A DNA stretch of 63,419 bases. It comes from DASUFP01 sp036274495. GTDB lineage: Bacteria > Bacteroidota > Bacteroidia > AKYH767-A > OLB10. Shown here in pieces: positions 35,985 to 45,256 of the stretch. Where the stretch lies: NCBI GenBank assembly GCA_036274495.1, contig DASUFP010000050.1:1-63419 (forward strand), read 5' to 3'. Numbering within the stretch: position 1 is the first letter of the stretch; every line of letters starts with the position of its first letter. Position numbers and translations under genes: made by a program. The notes under the pieces are model-generated. The model was not told the DNA's origin and did not search any database. It was given only the letters and a program-made list of their open reading frames with translations.

Positions 35985-35985
35985 T

Positions 35986-36804
35986 ATGAAGAAGCTGTTC
36001 AGATTTCTCAGGTCCCGCACTTTTGTGATTAACATTTTAGCCTCAGTTGCTTTTCTGATACTGTTGTTCGGATTTACATACAAATGGCTGAATAGCTTTA
36101 CCAAACATGGCAGCAGTGTAAGCGTTCCGGATGTTAGGGGAATGCAGATAGGCCGCCTCGATGATTTTCTGAATAACAAAAACTTAAAGTTTGCGGTTTC
36201 CGATTCCAATATATTTGACCTTGAGAAAGTTCCTGGAACAGTGATAGAACAAGACCCGGCACCCAACGAAAAAGTCAAAGAAAACAGGACCATTTATGTG
36301 TCAGTAACCAGGTCTACGGCGCCCGGTGTAAATGTTCCTGACTTACTTGATAATTCACTGCGCCAGGCTGAGGCTATTCTAAAATCATACGGCTTAAAAA
36401 CCGGTCAGTTGATTTACAAACCTGACCTTGCAAAAAATGCCGTTCTTGAAATGCAGATCAATGGCCGTCCGGTTGAAAAAGGTACCGAAGTAACCAAAGG
36501 TACTGCAATTGACCTGGTTTTGGGAGATGGATTCGGCAATACGCGGGTAGCGATACCTCAGCTGTTTAATCTTACACTTGAGGAGGCTTTGTTTGTACTG
36601 AATGCATCCTCGCTCAATGTTGGTGCCATCGTTGGCGATCAGTCTGTACGTGATTCATCAAGGGCCCGGGTCTACCGGCAATCGCCTGATTATTCAGCAT
36701 CAGCGACCATAAGCCAGGGAGAATCTGTTGATCTTTTCATCACACAGTCGGAAGCCGTGATTAAACAACATGAGAAACAAGATAACAATGAAGAAGATGA
36801 GTAA
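35986..36804 (+). CDS. PASTA-domain membrane protein
   Basis: I start at ATG 35986 (MKKLFRFLRSRTFVINILAS), 272 residues; an upstream TTG only adds residues overlapping the ligase gene. A short cytoplasmic N-terminus and one membrane helix (about 14-35) are followed by three periplasmic PASTA domains. These lie at about 43-110 (VSVPDVRGMQIGRLDDFL), 113-180 (VNVPDLLDNSLRQAEAILKS) and 185-260 (VAIPQLFNLTLEEALFVLNA). There is no kinase or transpeptidase domain. PASTA domains bind peptidoglycan fragments or partner proteins, which suits the adjacent cell-wall ligase. It begins one base after the ligase stop codon. Confidence 0.93.
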   Translation: MKKLFRFLRSRTFVINILASVAFLILLFGFTYKWLNSFTKHGSSVSVPDVRGMQIGRLDDFLNNKNLKFAVSDSNIFDLEKVPGTVIEQDPAPNEKVKENRTIYVSVTRSTAPGVNVPDLLDNSLRQAEAILKSYGLKTGQLIYKPDLAKNAVLEMQINGRPVEKGTEVTKGTAIDLVLGDGFGNTRVAIPQLFNLTLEEALFVLNASSLNVGAIVGDQSVRDSSRARVYRQSPDYSASATISQGESVDLFITQSEAVIKQHEKQDNNEEDE

Positions 36805-38716
36805 TATTTTAGCAATGGCAAAACGGTTGATGGTTGTTGTATTGTGTCTGGTCAGCATGAAAGCCATGTCGCAACAGGAGATGCTTTTCCCCCTCAAACA
36901 CAACGCCGTAATTGGTAATGCACTTAAGCAAGCTGCCGAACATAATGGAGTGTACAGAGTTGCAATGCCTTCGGCAGATACCTTATTGCTTCCGTTCTTC
37001 GATGACTTTTCAATTCCCACAGTCTGGCCGTCATCCGAAAATTGGGTTGACAGCCTCGCATATATCGGTCCCGGATTTGCCATAAACCCTCCTACAGTTG
37101 GTGTTGCAACAATGGATGGATTAGATAAGGAGGGAAATCCTTACGATAATACCTCTATTTCTGCAAACGGACTCTGTGATCAGCTTACTTCCAAACCAAT
37201 GGATCTTTTTGCTGATGAAAATGGATTGCCTTTCAATGCCTCCGACAGCATTTTTATGATATTCTATTATCAGCGAAAAGGATTAGGTGATGCTCCGGAA
37301 GCCAATGATTCATTACGGCTTGATTTTTATAACGTGAATACACTTACGTGGGATAAAGTTTGGATGGAAACCGGAAATGCAACAGGCGACACGTTATTCA
37401 CCAAAGTAAAGATTTCAATAAACAGTACCGACTATCGTCAGAGAGGCTTCAAGTTTCGTTTCAGCAATTTTGGTTCTAAAACAGGTAATCTGGATATCTG
37501 GAATATAGATTATGTGATGATAAATAAGTTCCTGCCTCCTGATTACGATAGTATCCGGGACTTTGCATGGGTGTATCAGGGTTATTCGTTACTGAATAGT
37601 TACAGCGCGGTACCCTGGAAACATTATAATCAGTTATCAGGTTCTCAGCAGCAGGCATTGCTGAAGTCAAGTGCGCTGCTAACCTTACGGAATAACAACG
37701 AATCAAATCCTTTTCCGGTAAAGGTTCAGGGCGTCTCGGTTGATCAGTATGGTATTTCGCAACCGCTTGTAGGGGGTGGAGGTTTAAACAGCATTCAGAT
37801 TCCGCTCAACACCAATGTTACCCCACCTGCTTCAGTAGTATCGGGTTTTGCATTTCAGGATCCCACTTCCGGTGAGCTGGCAACGTTTGATCTGACCTAC
37901 GTGCTCGGACAAACTTCTGGCGGTGTAGTCGATAATTTTCCGGTAAATGATACACTTAAATACCATCAGGAGTTTTATAATTACTATGCCTATGATGATG
38001 GTACAGCCGAATTAGGCTATGGTATTAACGGAGCAGGGGGACAGATAGCCTATAAATTTGATGTGCTTCAGGCCGATACCCTTCGCGCAGTAAAGATTTT
38101 TTTCACACAACTTGGTCTTTCGGTTACCAATCAGATTTTCAAACTTGCTGTTTGGTCAGGTACTTCCACCCCCAGTGGAGCACCCATCTATCAGCAATTC
38201 AATCAAACACCGAATTATACCGACAGCATAAATGGGTTTTATACCTATTTAACCGCTCCAACGTATTTAACACCGGGAACGTATTTCTTTGGTATGGTCC
38301 AGAACAGCAGTACTATCTTAAACCTGGGACTGGATATGAATACTCCTGCCGATCAGTCTAAAAAACTCATAAATACAACCGGGAGCTGGATAAATTCTCA
38401 GTTACCGGGTATGTGGATGATCAGGCCGGTATTCAGTGGAACTCCCATTGATGTTGGTATTAATGAGAATTTAAGTGCTGAACAATTATCCATTTACCCG
38501 GTACCGGCACACAATGAATTGAATATTGATTTAGATCCCGGGTTGGCTCCTTCAACCCAGACAAGCATATATAATGCTGCCGGACAACTTATTTATAACA
38601 AAGCATACAGCCGGACCATCTCTGTAAGCGGATTTCCGTCCGGAATTTATTTAATCCGTTTAACCGACCGTAAATCGGGAAAATCACTTTCCAGGACTGT
38701 GATGATTGCTGATTGA
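36788..38716 (+). CDS. T9SS-exported protein with C-terminal sorting domain
   Basis: The start is ambiguous: ATGs at 36770, 36788 and 36797 all lie inside the end of the PASTA gene. I use 36788, which puts a positively charged stretch ahead of the hydrophobic MVVVLCLVSMKAMSQ signal. The mature part has a jelly-roll-like domain (DDFSIPTVWPSSENWVDSLA, then WNIDYVMINK) of the kind seen in Bacteroidota surface proteins. The C-terminal type A sorting domain (last about 75 residues) has LSIYPVPAHNELNIDL and SGFPSGIYLIRLTD. It is exported by type IX secretion; no catalytic motif was found. Confidence 0.85.
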   Translation: MKKMSNILAMAKRLMVVVLCLVSMKAMSQQEMLFPLKHNAVIGNALKQAAEHNGVYRVAMPSADTLLLPFFDDFSIPTVWPSSENWVDSLAYIGPGFAINPPTVGVATMDGLDKEGNPYDNTSISANGLCDQLTSKPMDLFADENGLPFNASDSIFMIFYYQRKGLGDAPEANDSLRLDFYNVNTLTWDKVWMETGNATGDTLFTKVKISINSTDYRQRGFKFRFSNFGSKTGNLDIWNIDYVMINKFLPPDYDSIRDFAWVYQGYSLLNSYSAVPWKHYNQLSGSQQQALLKSSALLTLRNNNESNPFPVKVQGVSVDQYGISQPLVGGGGLNSIQIPLNTNVTPPASVVSGFAFQDPTSGELATFDLTYVLGQTSGGVVDNFPVNDTLKYHQEFYNYYAYDDGTAELGYGINGAGGQIAYKFDVLQADTLRAVKIFFTQLGLSVTNQIFKLAVWSGTSTPSGAPIYQQFNQTPNYTDSINGFYTYLTAPTYLTPGTYFFGMVQNSSTILNLGLDMNTPADQSKKLINTTGSWINSQLPGMWMIRPVFSGTPIDVGINENLSAEQLSIYPVPAHNELNIDLDPGLAPSTQTSIYNAAGQLIYNKAYSRTISVSGFPSGIYLIRLTDRKSGKSLSRTVMIAD

Positions 38717-38726
38717 TTCTTGGCAA

Positions 38727-39791
38727 ATGGACCGGGAATTAATAACACAGGATCAGAATGAACAGGAGGAGCTGTATGAACATCACCGGATAACTGTTGA
38801 CAAAGGACAGGCGCTTTTACGTATAGATAAATTCCTGTTGTCGCGGTTACAGAATGTCTCCCGAAACCGTATTCAAAATGCCGCCGAAGCCGGAAGTATA
38901 CTGGTTAATAACAAGCCTGTTAAATCCAGCTACAAGGTCAAGCCTGCTGATGTAATTTCTATTGTTCTGGCGCATCCTCCGCGAATAGTAGAGGTAATTG
39001 CAGAGAATATTCCGATCGAAGTAGTTTATGAGGATCAGGATCTCATTGTTGTGAACAAGCATGCGGGAATGGTGGTTCATCCCGGGTATGGAAATTATTC
39101 AGGCACGCTTGTCAATGCACTGGCATATCGGTTTTTTCCTCAAAAACTAAACCAGTCAATTGATGCTGAAAACGAGAGACCCGGATTAGTGCATCGCATC
39201 GATAAAAATACCAGTGGTTTACTTGTGGTAGCCAAAAACGAAAAAGCCATGACGCATCTGGCCAGGCAGTTTTATGACAGAACCATAAAAAGAAACTATG
39301 TGGCTTTGGTATGGGGTGGGTTTGAAGAAACATCAGGTACCATCACGGGCCACATTGGACGCAATCAGTCCGACCGGAAAAGCATGGAGGTATATCCTGA
39401 CGGAAGCCACGGTAAACATGCAATAACCCATTGGAAAGTGATCGAAAAATTCGGATATACTACATTAATCGAATGCAAGCTTGAAACCGGGAGAACGCAT
39501 CAAATCAGAGCTCACATGAAGTATGCCGGTCATCCGCTTTTTAACGATGAAACATATGGCGGAAGACGCATATTACGCGGAACTACATTTTCTAAGTACA
39601 AACAATTTGTTGAGAATTGCTTTGAATTAATACCCGGGCAAGCATTACATGCCCGGTCACTTGGCTTCATTCATCCGGTAACAGGTAAAGAAGTGTATTT
39701 TGAGTCAGATCCTCCTGAAGGATTTATCAGGCTCATTGAAAAGTGGAGAAGTTACAGCAGTGACGGTCGGGAGCAACCGGAGCATCAATAA
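38727..39791 (+). CDS. rluD: RluD-family 23S rRNA pseudouridine synthase
   Basis: I start at ATG 38727 (MDRELITQDQNEQEELYEHH), 354 residues; this begins 10 nt after the upstream stop, while an earlier in-frame TTG would overlap it. An S4 RNA-binding domain (about 30-90, with LRIDKFLLSRLQNVSRNRIQ) precedes the catalytic domain. The catalytic motif is LVHRIDKNTSGLLVVAKN (catalytic Asp), with GRTHQIRAHMKYAGHPLFND. RluD modifies helix 69 of 23S rRNA. It sits in the ddl-PASTA-rluD neighbourhood common in Bacteroidota. Confidence 0.94.
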   Translation: MDRELITQDQNEQEELYEHHRITVDKGQALLRIDKFLLSRLQNVSRNRIQNAAEAGSILVNNKPVKSSYKVKPADVISIVLAHPPRIVEVIAENIPIEVVYEDQDLIVVNKHAGMVVHPGYGNYSGTLVNALAYRFFPQKLNQSIDAENERPGLVHRIDKNTSGLLVVAKNEKAMTHLARQFYDRTIKRNYVALVWGGFEETSGTITGHIGRNQSDRKSMEVYPDGSHGKHAITHWKVIEKFGYTTLIECKLETGRTHQIRAHMKYAGHPLFNDETYGGRRILRGTTFSKYKQFVENCFELIPGQALHARSLGFIHPVTGKEVYFESDPPEGFIRLIEKWRSYSSDGREQPEHQ

Positions 39792-39800
39792 AAACAACAC

Positions 39801-40610
39801 TCAGGGCTTGGTCCCCCTCACAATGAGGTGTCCCGCCAGCTCACGGCTCAAACCTTTTGTGAAGCGCTGTTTCCTGTTAATTAGTTCCAGCATTTTAGCC
39901 CAGGTTGACCCTGCAAATTTCCCGAACTTGTAACCAATTCTGACTGAAGCAAACATACGGCCTGTAATTTTAATATTAGTGAAGCCGGTTGCCTTTACAA
40001 TTCGTTCTTCGCGTGCCGAATCAGTAAAATATCCGGTATGATAATCCTTACCTCTAAGGGTATTGTTAATGAATCTGTCGAAATGATAAAAGAGGTAATA
40101 TCCTTCGGTAGCAAAAGTATTTACATGTGTAACCAGAAAATTACCACCGGGTTTGAGTACTCTGAATATTTCCTTGTAACTTAATGCAACATCGTCAGGA
40201 TGCAGATAGCGCAACACTTCTATGCATAACAGATAGTCAAAACTGTTATCAGGAAATGGGAGGGAAGTTGAATATCCTTTCTGGAAATTTACGGTGGGAA
40301 AGTTTTTACGTGCAAATTCGAGCATGCCCTCCGAAGGATCAATGCCGGTAACATTAAATCCCTTTTTTTGCATATAATCTGAAAAATGTCCTGTTCCGCA
40401 ACCTAAATCCAGAATGGAACAACCTGCCGGAAGTTGTTCCAGGTCTTCGGTTACTTCTTCAAAAATCTGGTATCTGCCATATATGAATTCATTTGTAAAA
40501 CGACCCTTATCAAAGGTCAGGTACCGGCCCTGAAAAATGCTGCTGTCAATATCATGCCGCACTACTGCTTGTTTCCGTGCCTGTTCCCTGTCGGTTGATG
40601 GGTTGTTCAT
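39801..40610 (-). CDS. SAM-dependent methyltransferase (class I)
   Basis: I choose ATG 40610 (MNNPSTDREQARKQAVVRHD), 269 residues. An upstream ATG at 40637 is possible and would lengthen the overlap with the preceding gene. The SAM site is CSILDLGCGTGHFSDYM, followed by GIDPSEGMLEFARK, SLPFPDNSFDYLLCIEVLRY (motif IV) and VLKPGGNFLVTHVN. The substrate is unknown. It overlaps the end of the upstream polysaccharide-deacetylase gene by at least 59 nt in another frame, suggesting a two-gene operon that modifies a glycan or lipid. Confidence 0.85.
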   Translation of the reverse strand: MNNPSTDREQARKQAVVRHDIDSSIFQGRYLTFDKGRFTNEFIYGRYQIFEEVTEDLEQLPAGCSILDLGCGTGHFSDYMQKKGFNVTGIDPSEGMLEFARKNFPTVNFQKGYSTSLPFPDNSFDYLLCIEVLRYLHPDDVALSYKEIFRVLKPGGNFLVTHVNTFATEGYYLFYHFDRFINNTLRGKDYHTGYFTDSAREERIVKATGFTNIKITGRMFASVRIGYKFGKFAGSTWAKMLELINRKQRFTKGLSRELAGHLIVRGTKP

Positions 40611-41589
40611 AATACGTTTCGTTAAGGTGTTGGGCATAAGAACCCATGGTGTGGTTCGTAATACCGTAATCTTTTTTGAGTTTTGAATAATGAATCAGGA
40701 TAGATTCCAGCTGATCCAGATTTTTTTGAGTGTTCGTCCCGAAATTATGGGGATGCCACCACAGGTGATATAATTTACCGGTTTCTGCTGCCAGGTCCAT
40801 GGACTTCTTGATTCTGGAAATTTTGAACGGTTCGAGAAAAGGGAATATCGCCAGATAAGGCCGAAGAAACCTGCTTGATCGAATGTTGAAAGGAAATTCA
40901 GAAGCAATTTCAGCTTCATCTGATAAATGATGACCGGTTAGGTTGAAATAGGCGTCCAGAAATCGGAGACTCCTGCGCCACAAACTTATTTCAGATTTTA
41001 TACGGGGTTTGAAAAGCCAGGACTTCTCATTTCCTCTGTAATTGGTGTATCCGAATTTTTTCAGTGATTTGAGATAGTTGTATCGGAGTTGATTTCTTGG
41101 AAACACAAGGCTGACCGGAGTTTGACCAAGTGTTGTTGCAGCTCTTTGAAATGCAGCTAAATCCTGTTCAAATTCAAATATGGTTTGCCCTTTCTCCAGA
41201 CAGTAGTAGTGGCAAAAGGTGTGACTTCCGACCTCATGCTGTTTTGTTTTAATGATCGACTCGAGTAAGCTCTTTCCATAATGATATGGATCTGACGCCT
41301 CATCCTCACCAATAATATTTTCGATGTCCAGATAGGGGTTCAATCCTACGTTTTGATAGGATGGTAAACGAACGGGCAAATGTTCCAAAAGTGATTTTTT
41401 ATCTCCATAGAAGAGCATCCCCACGGTTGCAAAAGTTACCTTAAAATCATATTTCTCAAAAAGAGCTAACATTCCGGGAATTGCCTGTCTTACACCACGC
41501 AGGTTTTCACCATAGTTCGAAAGCGATTTGGTATCCATTACTCCCCACCGGATTTCAAAATCAATTGAAATAATAAAAGTGCCTTTCAT
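40552..41589 (-). CDS. Polysaccharide deacetylase family protein (NodB-like)
   Basis: The 345-residue protein carries NodB-type metal-site motifs: FIISIDFEIRWG (metal Asp near residue 10), HEVGSHTFCHYYC (HxxxxH-type pair, about 137-149) and SLVFPRNQLRYN. No signal peptide is seen, so it is probably cytoplasmic or acts on a lipid-linked intermediate, as in O-antigen or lipid A biosynthesis. The last 25 or so residues (QPINRQGTGTETSSSAA) look like an added tail and are encoded where the next gene begins. It is upstream of the methyltransferase in a probable operon. Confidence 0.85.
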   Translation of the reverse strand: MKGTFIISIDFEIRWGVMDTKSLSNYGENLRGVRQAIPGMLALFEKYDFKVTFATVGMLFYGDKKSLLEHLPVRLPSYQNVGLNPYLDIENIIGEDEASDPYHYGKSLLESIIKTKQHEVGSHTFCHYYCLEKGQTIFEFEQDLAAFQRAATTLGQTPVSLVFPRNQLRYNYLKSLKKFGYTNYRGNEKSWLFKPRIKSEISLWRRSLRFLDAYFNLTGHHLSDEAEIASEFPFNIRSSRFLRPYLAIFPFLEPFKISRIKKSMDLAAETGKLYHLWWHPHNFGTNTQKNLDQLESILIHYSKLKKDYGITNHTMGSYAQHLNETYYEQPINRQGTGTETSSSAA

Positions 41590-41655
41590 TTTGTATGGTA
41601 AAAGAGTGATAAATGTTGAGCTGAGCTATTGAATTCAGGCAGTAAAGGAAATATC

Positions 41656-42789
41656 TTAAAAGGTATGCAGAGAATTGTAAAGTGTATCTCTTTCAACAGC
41701 AGTTCTGCCTGCCTGTTGAATCATCTCGATAAGCTGAACGGATGTAAGTGTGGGGTGCTGATCTTCGGCACCGGCCATTGAATAGATTTTAGTTGAATCG
41801 TCAATTGTGCCATCCAGATCATCAACACCAAATGCCAGAGCGGCTTGTGCCGTGTCACGGCCAATCATAGGCCAGTAAGCTTTAATATGATTAAAATTAT
41901 CAAGAAAAATGCGGCTGACAGCGTAGTTCCGTAAATCTTCAGCCATTGTAACTTCAGGAACTGCTGACATTTCATTGTCTTTGTTTCTGAATTTTAATGG
42001 AATAAAAGTATTGAATCCACCTGTTTCATCCTGTAACTGTCTGAGCCTGTCGAGATGATCAGCTCTGTTTGCATAGGATTCAATATGACCATAAAGCATA
42101 GTGGCATTTGATGCCATTCCTAAGCGGTGTGCTGTTTCATGAATCTTAAGCCAGGTCTCAGTGGAACATTTATCGCCGCAAATTTCATTTCTTACAGCTG
42201 TATCAAAAATCTCCGCTCCGCCCCCGGGCAACGAGTCAAGTCCTGCTGTTTGCAGTAAACGCAATCCTTCTTCAATCGATAACCCTGCTTTGCGTATCAT
42301 GTAATCCAGTTCAACTGCCGTAAATCCTTTAATGTGCAGTTCGGGCCGATAGGCCTTTATTCTTTTAAGCAGAGCCGCAAAGAAGTGGAGATCGAGCTTC
42401 GGATGAACACCTCCCACAATATGCACTTCGGTAATGGGTTGTCCGTCGTATTCACATACTTTGGCAAACATCTCATCAGCCGTTAATTCCCAGCCATCTT
42501 CTTTGTTTTTATAGGATCGGGAATAGGAACAAAACTTACAGGAAAAAACGCAGACATTAGTTGGTTCAATATGAAAGTTTCTGTTAAAATAGGTGTTGTT
42601 ACCATTTTTTCTCTCGCGGACCATATTTGCCAGAGATCCAAGAAAACCAAGGGGTGCGGATGTATATAAAGTAATACATTCGGACGTGTTGATTCTTTTC
42701 CCAAGCAACACTTTTTCGGAAATGTCCCTGAGTTGCTCGCTAAGTTCGTCCTGAAAAATACCCGGTAATTCGGTTACTGACTGATTCAT
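41656..42789 (-). CDS. mqnE: Aminodeoxyfutalosine synthase (radical SAM)
   Basis: MqnE is the radical-SAM enzyme that joins the chorismate-derived enolpyruvate to SAM in the futalosine route to menaquinone. The 377-residue protein has the cluster motif CVFSCKFCSYSR (CxxxCxxC) and GGVHPKLDLHFF. LDSLPGGGAEIFDTAVRNEI and MASNATMLYGHIESYANR separate MqnE from MqnC. IPLKFRNKDNEMS also fits. The other mqn genes are not in the window. TAACTTTG on the minus strand (42813-42820) is the likely promoter. Confidence 0.94.
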   Translation of the reverse strand: MNQSVTELPGIFQDELSEQLRDISEKVLLGKRINTSECITLYTSAPLGFLGSLANMVRERKNGNNTYFNRNFHIEPTNVCVFSCKFCSYSRSYKNKEDGWELTADEMFAKVCEYDGQPITEVHIVGGVHPKLDLHFFAALLKRIKAYRPELHIKGFTAVELDYMIRKAGLSIEEGLRLLQTAGLDSLPGGGAEIFDTAVRNEICGDKCSTETWLKIHETAHRLGMASNATMLYGHIESYANRADHLDRLRQLQDETGGFNTFIPLKFRNKDNEMSAVPEVTMAEDLRNYAVSRIFLDNFNHIKAYWPMIGRDTAQAALAFGVDDLDGTIDDSTKIYSMAGAEDQHPTLTSVQLIEMIQQAGRTAVERDTLYNSLHTF

Positions 42790-42812
42790 TTTACAAAAAT
42801 TGATGGTCTAAG

Positions 42813-42820
42813 CAAAGTTA
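42813..42820 (-). promoter_or_regulatory. TAACTTTG -7 element before mqnE
   Basis: Minus-strand TAACTTTG matches TAnnTTTG, 24 nt before the mqnE start, which would give a leader of about 17 nt. Confidence 0.5.
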
Positions 42821-42888
42821 ATTTAAAAAAATGATTTTAAGAATAAAAAGTAGTTTGTTGTAAGGGGCAGAAAATGCATCAAAATGAG

Positions 42889-42918
42889 AAAGGTCCGACC
42901 GCTATTGGTCAGACCTTT
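42889..42918 (-). terminator. Terminator hairpin of the M43 protease gene
   Basis: On the minus strand AAAGGTCTGACC pairs with GGTCGGACCTTT (one T-G wobble) around the loop AATAGC, followed by CTCATTTT. It lies 23 nt past the protease stop and upstream of the mqnE promoter. Confidence 0.75.
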
Positions 42919-42940
42919 ATAATTCTACGAAAGAATGGTA

Positions 42941-44206
42941 TTATTTTCTGTCAACAAAAATTCTGTTGACTGATTTTCTGCCGAGAACTTCAACTTCTAT
43001 GAAGTAAACACCACCTGCAAGATTTGAAATATCAATGCGGTTGGATGTCCCGAGCAGGTCAATCATGCTTTCAGATACCTTTTGTCCAACACTGTTCATT
43101 ACTCTGATTCTGGCGTCAGTGGCAGGAGCTCCGGTATTTTGAATGGTTATGAAATCAGTTGCAGGATTTGGAAATACTGAGATTCCTGCAAGTGTGGGAG
43201 TGGTTTCAAACAAACCAACAGGGGTACAGCCCTGAGAAGCCAAAATTGCAACTCTTGGTCCCGACATACAGGCATTCATGCGGGTTGATTGTCCCTGAGT
43301 GAACATCACCATGCAGTTGTCGTCAACATAATCCATATAGTTCATAAACATATCTCCATTTGGAGCATTCCCTGTGCAATTGGTAACATGGGGGAAACTG
43401 GGGCAATTGAAATTATAAGTCATCTGGGTTGGTGTATCTGCAACCTGGTCGTTACCACAGGTTTGATCACCCCAGATGTGACGAAGATTCAGCCAGTGGC
43501 CAATTTCATGAGTGGCTGAACGTCCAAGGTTGTAACTTTGAATGGTGCCCGGTGAAGTAGGCCCGCCTACACAGCTGTACAATAACACAACACCATCTGT
43601 TGCAGCAGACTGTCCGGGAAACTGAGCATAGCCTAAAAGTTGATTTCCCAGATTGCATACCCAGATATTCAGGTACTGGTCACGTGGCCAGGCATTATCA
43701 CCGCCTTGAGCAGTAAATTTAGCAGGATCACCGGTCATTGGGAAAGAAGTCACGGTAGTTGGTATACGGAGAATTCCATCAGTGGTGTTTCCATTAGGAT
43801 CACGCTGCGCCAGGCCAAACTGAATGCCGGTTCCTGTTGGAGCAGGAGGAACAAGTCCTGCCCAAACAGAAGGAGTGTTGGTGATATCGGTATTTTGTGA
43901 AGAGTAGTCGTTATTCAAAACGGCCATTTGCGCATTGATCCGTGCATTTGAAATGTTTTGGGCTGCATTGGCATACAGGATGTGAAATACCACCGGTATG
44001 GTAATTTGCCCTCCGGAGTTTCTGAATGATCCATTACTGATAATGGCATCAACTTGTTGATCTACCTGTGTCATTCGGGTAGCAAACCCGGGGTCAGCAG
44101 CCTCCATTTCGGCAAGATGTTGCATGGTTCCGCATGACCTTCCCTGTGGATAAGCCGCGTTAATGAACAATCCGATAGAGCAAATTGTGAGTAAAACTCT
44201 TTTCAT
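42941..44206 (-). CDS. Secreted zinc metalloprotease, M43 (cytophagalysin/pappalysin type) with T9SS domain
   Basis: The 421-residue protein has a signal peptide (about 1-20). The zinc site is HEIGHWLNLRHIWGD, the extended HExxHxxxxxH of M43 metzincins. The Met-turn is MNYMDYVDDNCMVMFTQGQ, and disulphide-forming cysteines surround the site. The last 75 or so residues form a type A sorting domain (SVFPNPATDFITIQNTG, GGVYFIEVEV), so the enzyme is exported by type IX secretion. It is monocistronic, with its own promoter element and a clear terminator. Confidence 0.95.
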   Translation of the reverse strand: MKRVLLTICSIGLFINAAYPQGRSCGTMQHLAEMEAADPGFATRMTQVDQQVDAIISNGSFRNSGGQITIPVVFHILYANAAQNISNARINAQMAVLNNDYSSQNTDITNTPSVWAGLVPPAPTGTGIQFGLAQRDPNGNTTDGILRIPTTVTSFPMTGDPAKFTAQGGDNAWPRDQYLNIWVCNLGNQLLGYAQFPGQSAATDGVVLLYSCVGGPTSPGTIQSYNLGRSATHEIGHWLNLRHIWGDQTCGNDQVADTPTQMTYNFNCPSFPHVTNCTGNAPNGDMFMNYMDYVDDNCMVMFTQGQSTRMNACMSGPRVAILASQGCTPVGLFETTPTLAGISVFPNPATDFITIQNTGAPATDARIRVMNSVGQKVSESMIDLLGTSNRIDISNLAGGVYFIEVEVLGRKSVNRIFVDRK

Positions 44207-44269
44207 GTTGGTTTTTTTAAAGGATTAATGTAAGGTTGAATAAAATGGCATTCGGCCCCATTTCACATA

Positions 44270-44277
44270 CAAATATA
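44270..44277 (-). promoter_or_regulatory. TATATTTG -7 element before the M43 protease gene
   Basis: Minus-strand TATATTTG fits TAnnTTTG, 64 nt upstream of the protease start. The remaining intergenic DNA up to 44443 is AT-rich, with nothing else recognised. Confidence 0.4.
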
Positions 44278-44443
44278 ATAAACCGCAGCAGGGAAAACCG
44301 AGACCTTTAATAATTTTAATAACCACCAAGGTGACTTTACACATAACTAATTGATATATAATAATATAATTACATAATGTCAGGAACCTGTAAAACAGTT
44401 TCCAAAGTGTTTTTCATATACATATTGTCACTAAATTTAAATC

Positions 44444-45148
44444 ATGAAACCAAGGATATTACTCGTTGAGGATGAATCCTCACTTCTCGAGACAATTAAG
44501 CTCAACCTCGAACTGGAAGGTTATGCGGTGCAAACATCAAAAGATGGTAAAAGTGCACTCAAACATTTCAAAAACGAGCGGTTCAATCTGGTAATTCTGG
44601 ATGTGATGCTCCCTGAAATGGACGGTTTTACGGTTTGTGAATCCATCAGACTTGTAAATCCGGACATACCTGTGCTGTTTCTGACAGCAAAAAACACTAC
44701 TGCCGACCGGTTAACCGGGTTGAAAATTGGCGGCGATGACTACTTGTCAAAACCCTTTAATCTGGAAGAATTATTATTGAGAGTTCAGATCCTGTTAAAG
44801 CGTTCGATGCGGTCGGCTGATGGCGGACAAATAGTTCAGGAGGTTCAGATTGGCGATAAAACCGTAAACTTTTCTCTGCTTGAAATCATGAATGGCGGCG
44901 ACACCATAAAACTCACTAAAAAAGAAGCCTTACTGTTAAAATTACTGGTTGAACGTAAGAATGAGGTGGTTTCGAGGGAACACATTCTTGAAACAGTGTG
45001 GGGTTACGATATTTTTCCCTCAACCAGAACCATTGACAATTTCATCGTCTCTTTCAGGAAATATTTTGAAAAGGATCCGGCAAATCCAAGATTTTTCCAG
45101 TCGGTACGCGGTATCGGCTACAAATATGTCGAAGCAGTTCAGGCCTGA
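44444..45148 (+). CDS. OmpR-family response regulator
   Basis: A 234-residue DNA-binding response regulator. The receiver domain (1-120) has the acidic pocket VEDE, phospho-acceptor D53 in LVILDVMLPEMDGF, T in FLTAKNT and K in DDYLSKPFN. The C-terminal winged-helix domain (about 130-232) has LTKKEALLLKLL, VVSREHILETVWG and FFQSVRGIGYKYV. No histidine kinase is adjacent, so it is an orphan within this window. Confidence 0.94.
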   Translation: MKPRILLVEDESSLLETIKLNLELEGYAVQTSKDGKSALKHFKNERFNLVILDVMLPEMDGFTVCESIRLVNPDIPVLFLTAKNTTADRLTGLKIGGDDYLSKPFNLEELLLRVQILLKRSMRSADGGQIVQEVQIGDKTVNFSLLEIMNGGDTIKLTKKEALLLKLLVERKNEVVSREHILETVWGYDIFPSTRTIDNFIVSFRKYFEKDPANPRFFQSVRGIGYKYVEAVQA

Positions 45149-45256
45149 TTTTAACGTGGAATCTTTCTGATTTCATCAGGATTTAAAGCTTGTTGACCAA
45201 AAAAAACTGTTACATTTGGATTGCTGAACTATTTTCAGAAGTCCAAATCAAAATCT

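Noticed and set aside
36770..36804. Possible frameshift joining the PASTA gene and the following T9SS gene
   Set aside because: The PASTA protein ends normally after its third domain, and the next gene has its own signal peptide, so this is a simple 17-35 nt overlap.
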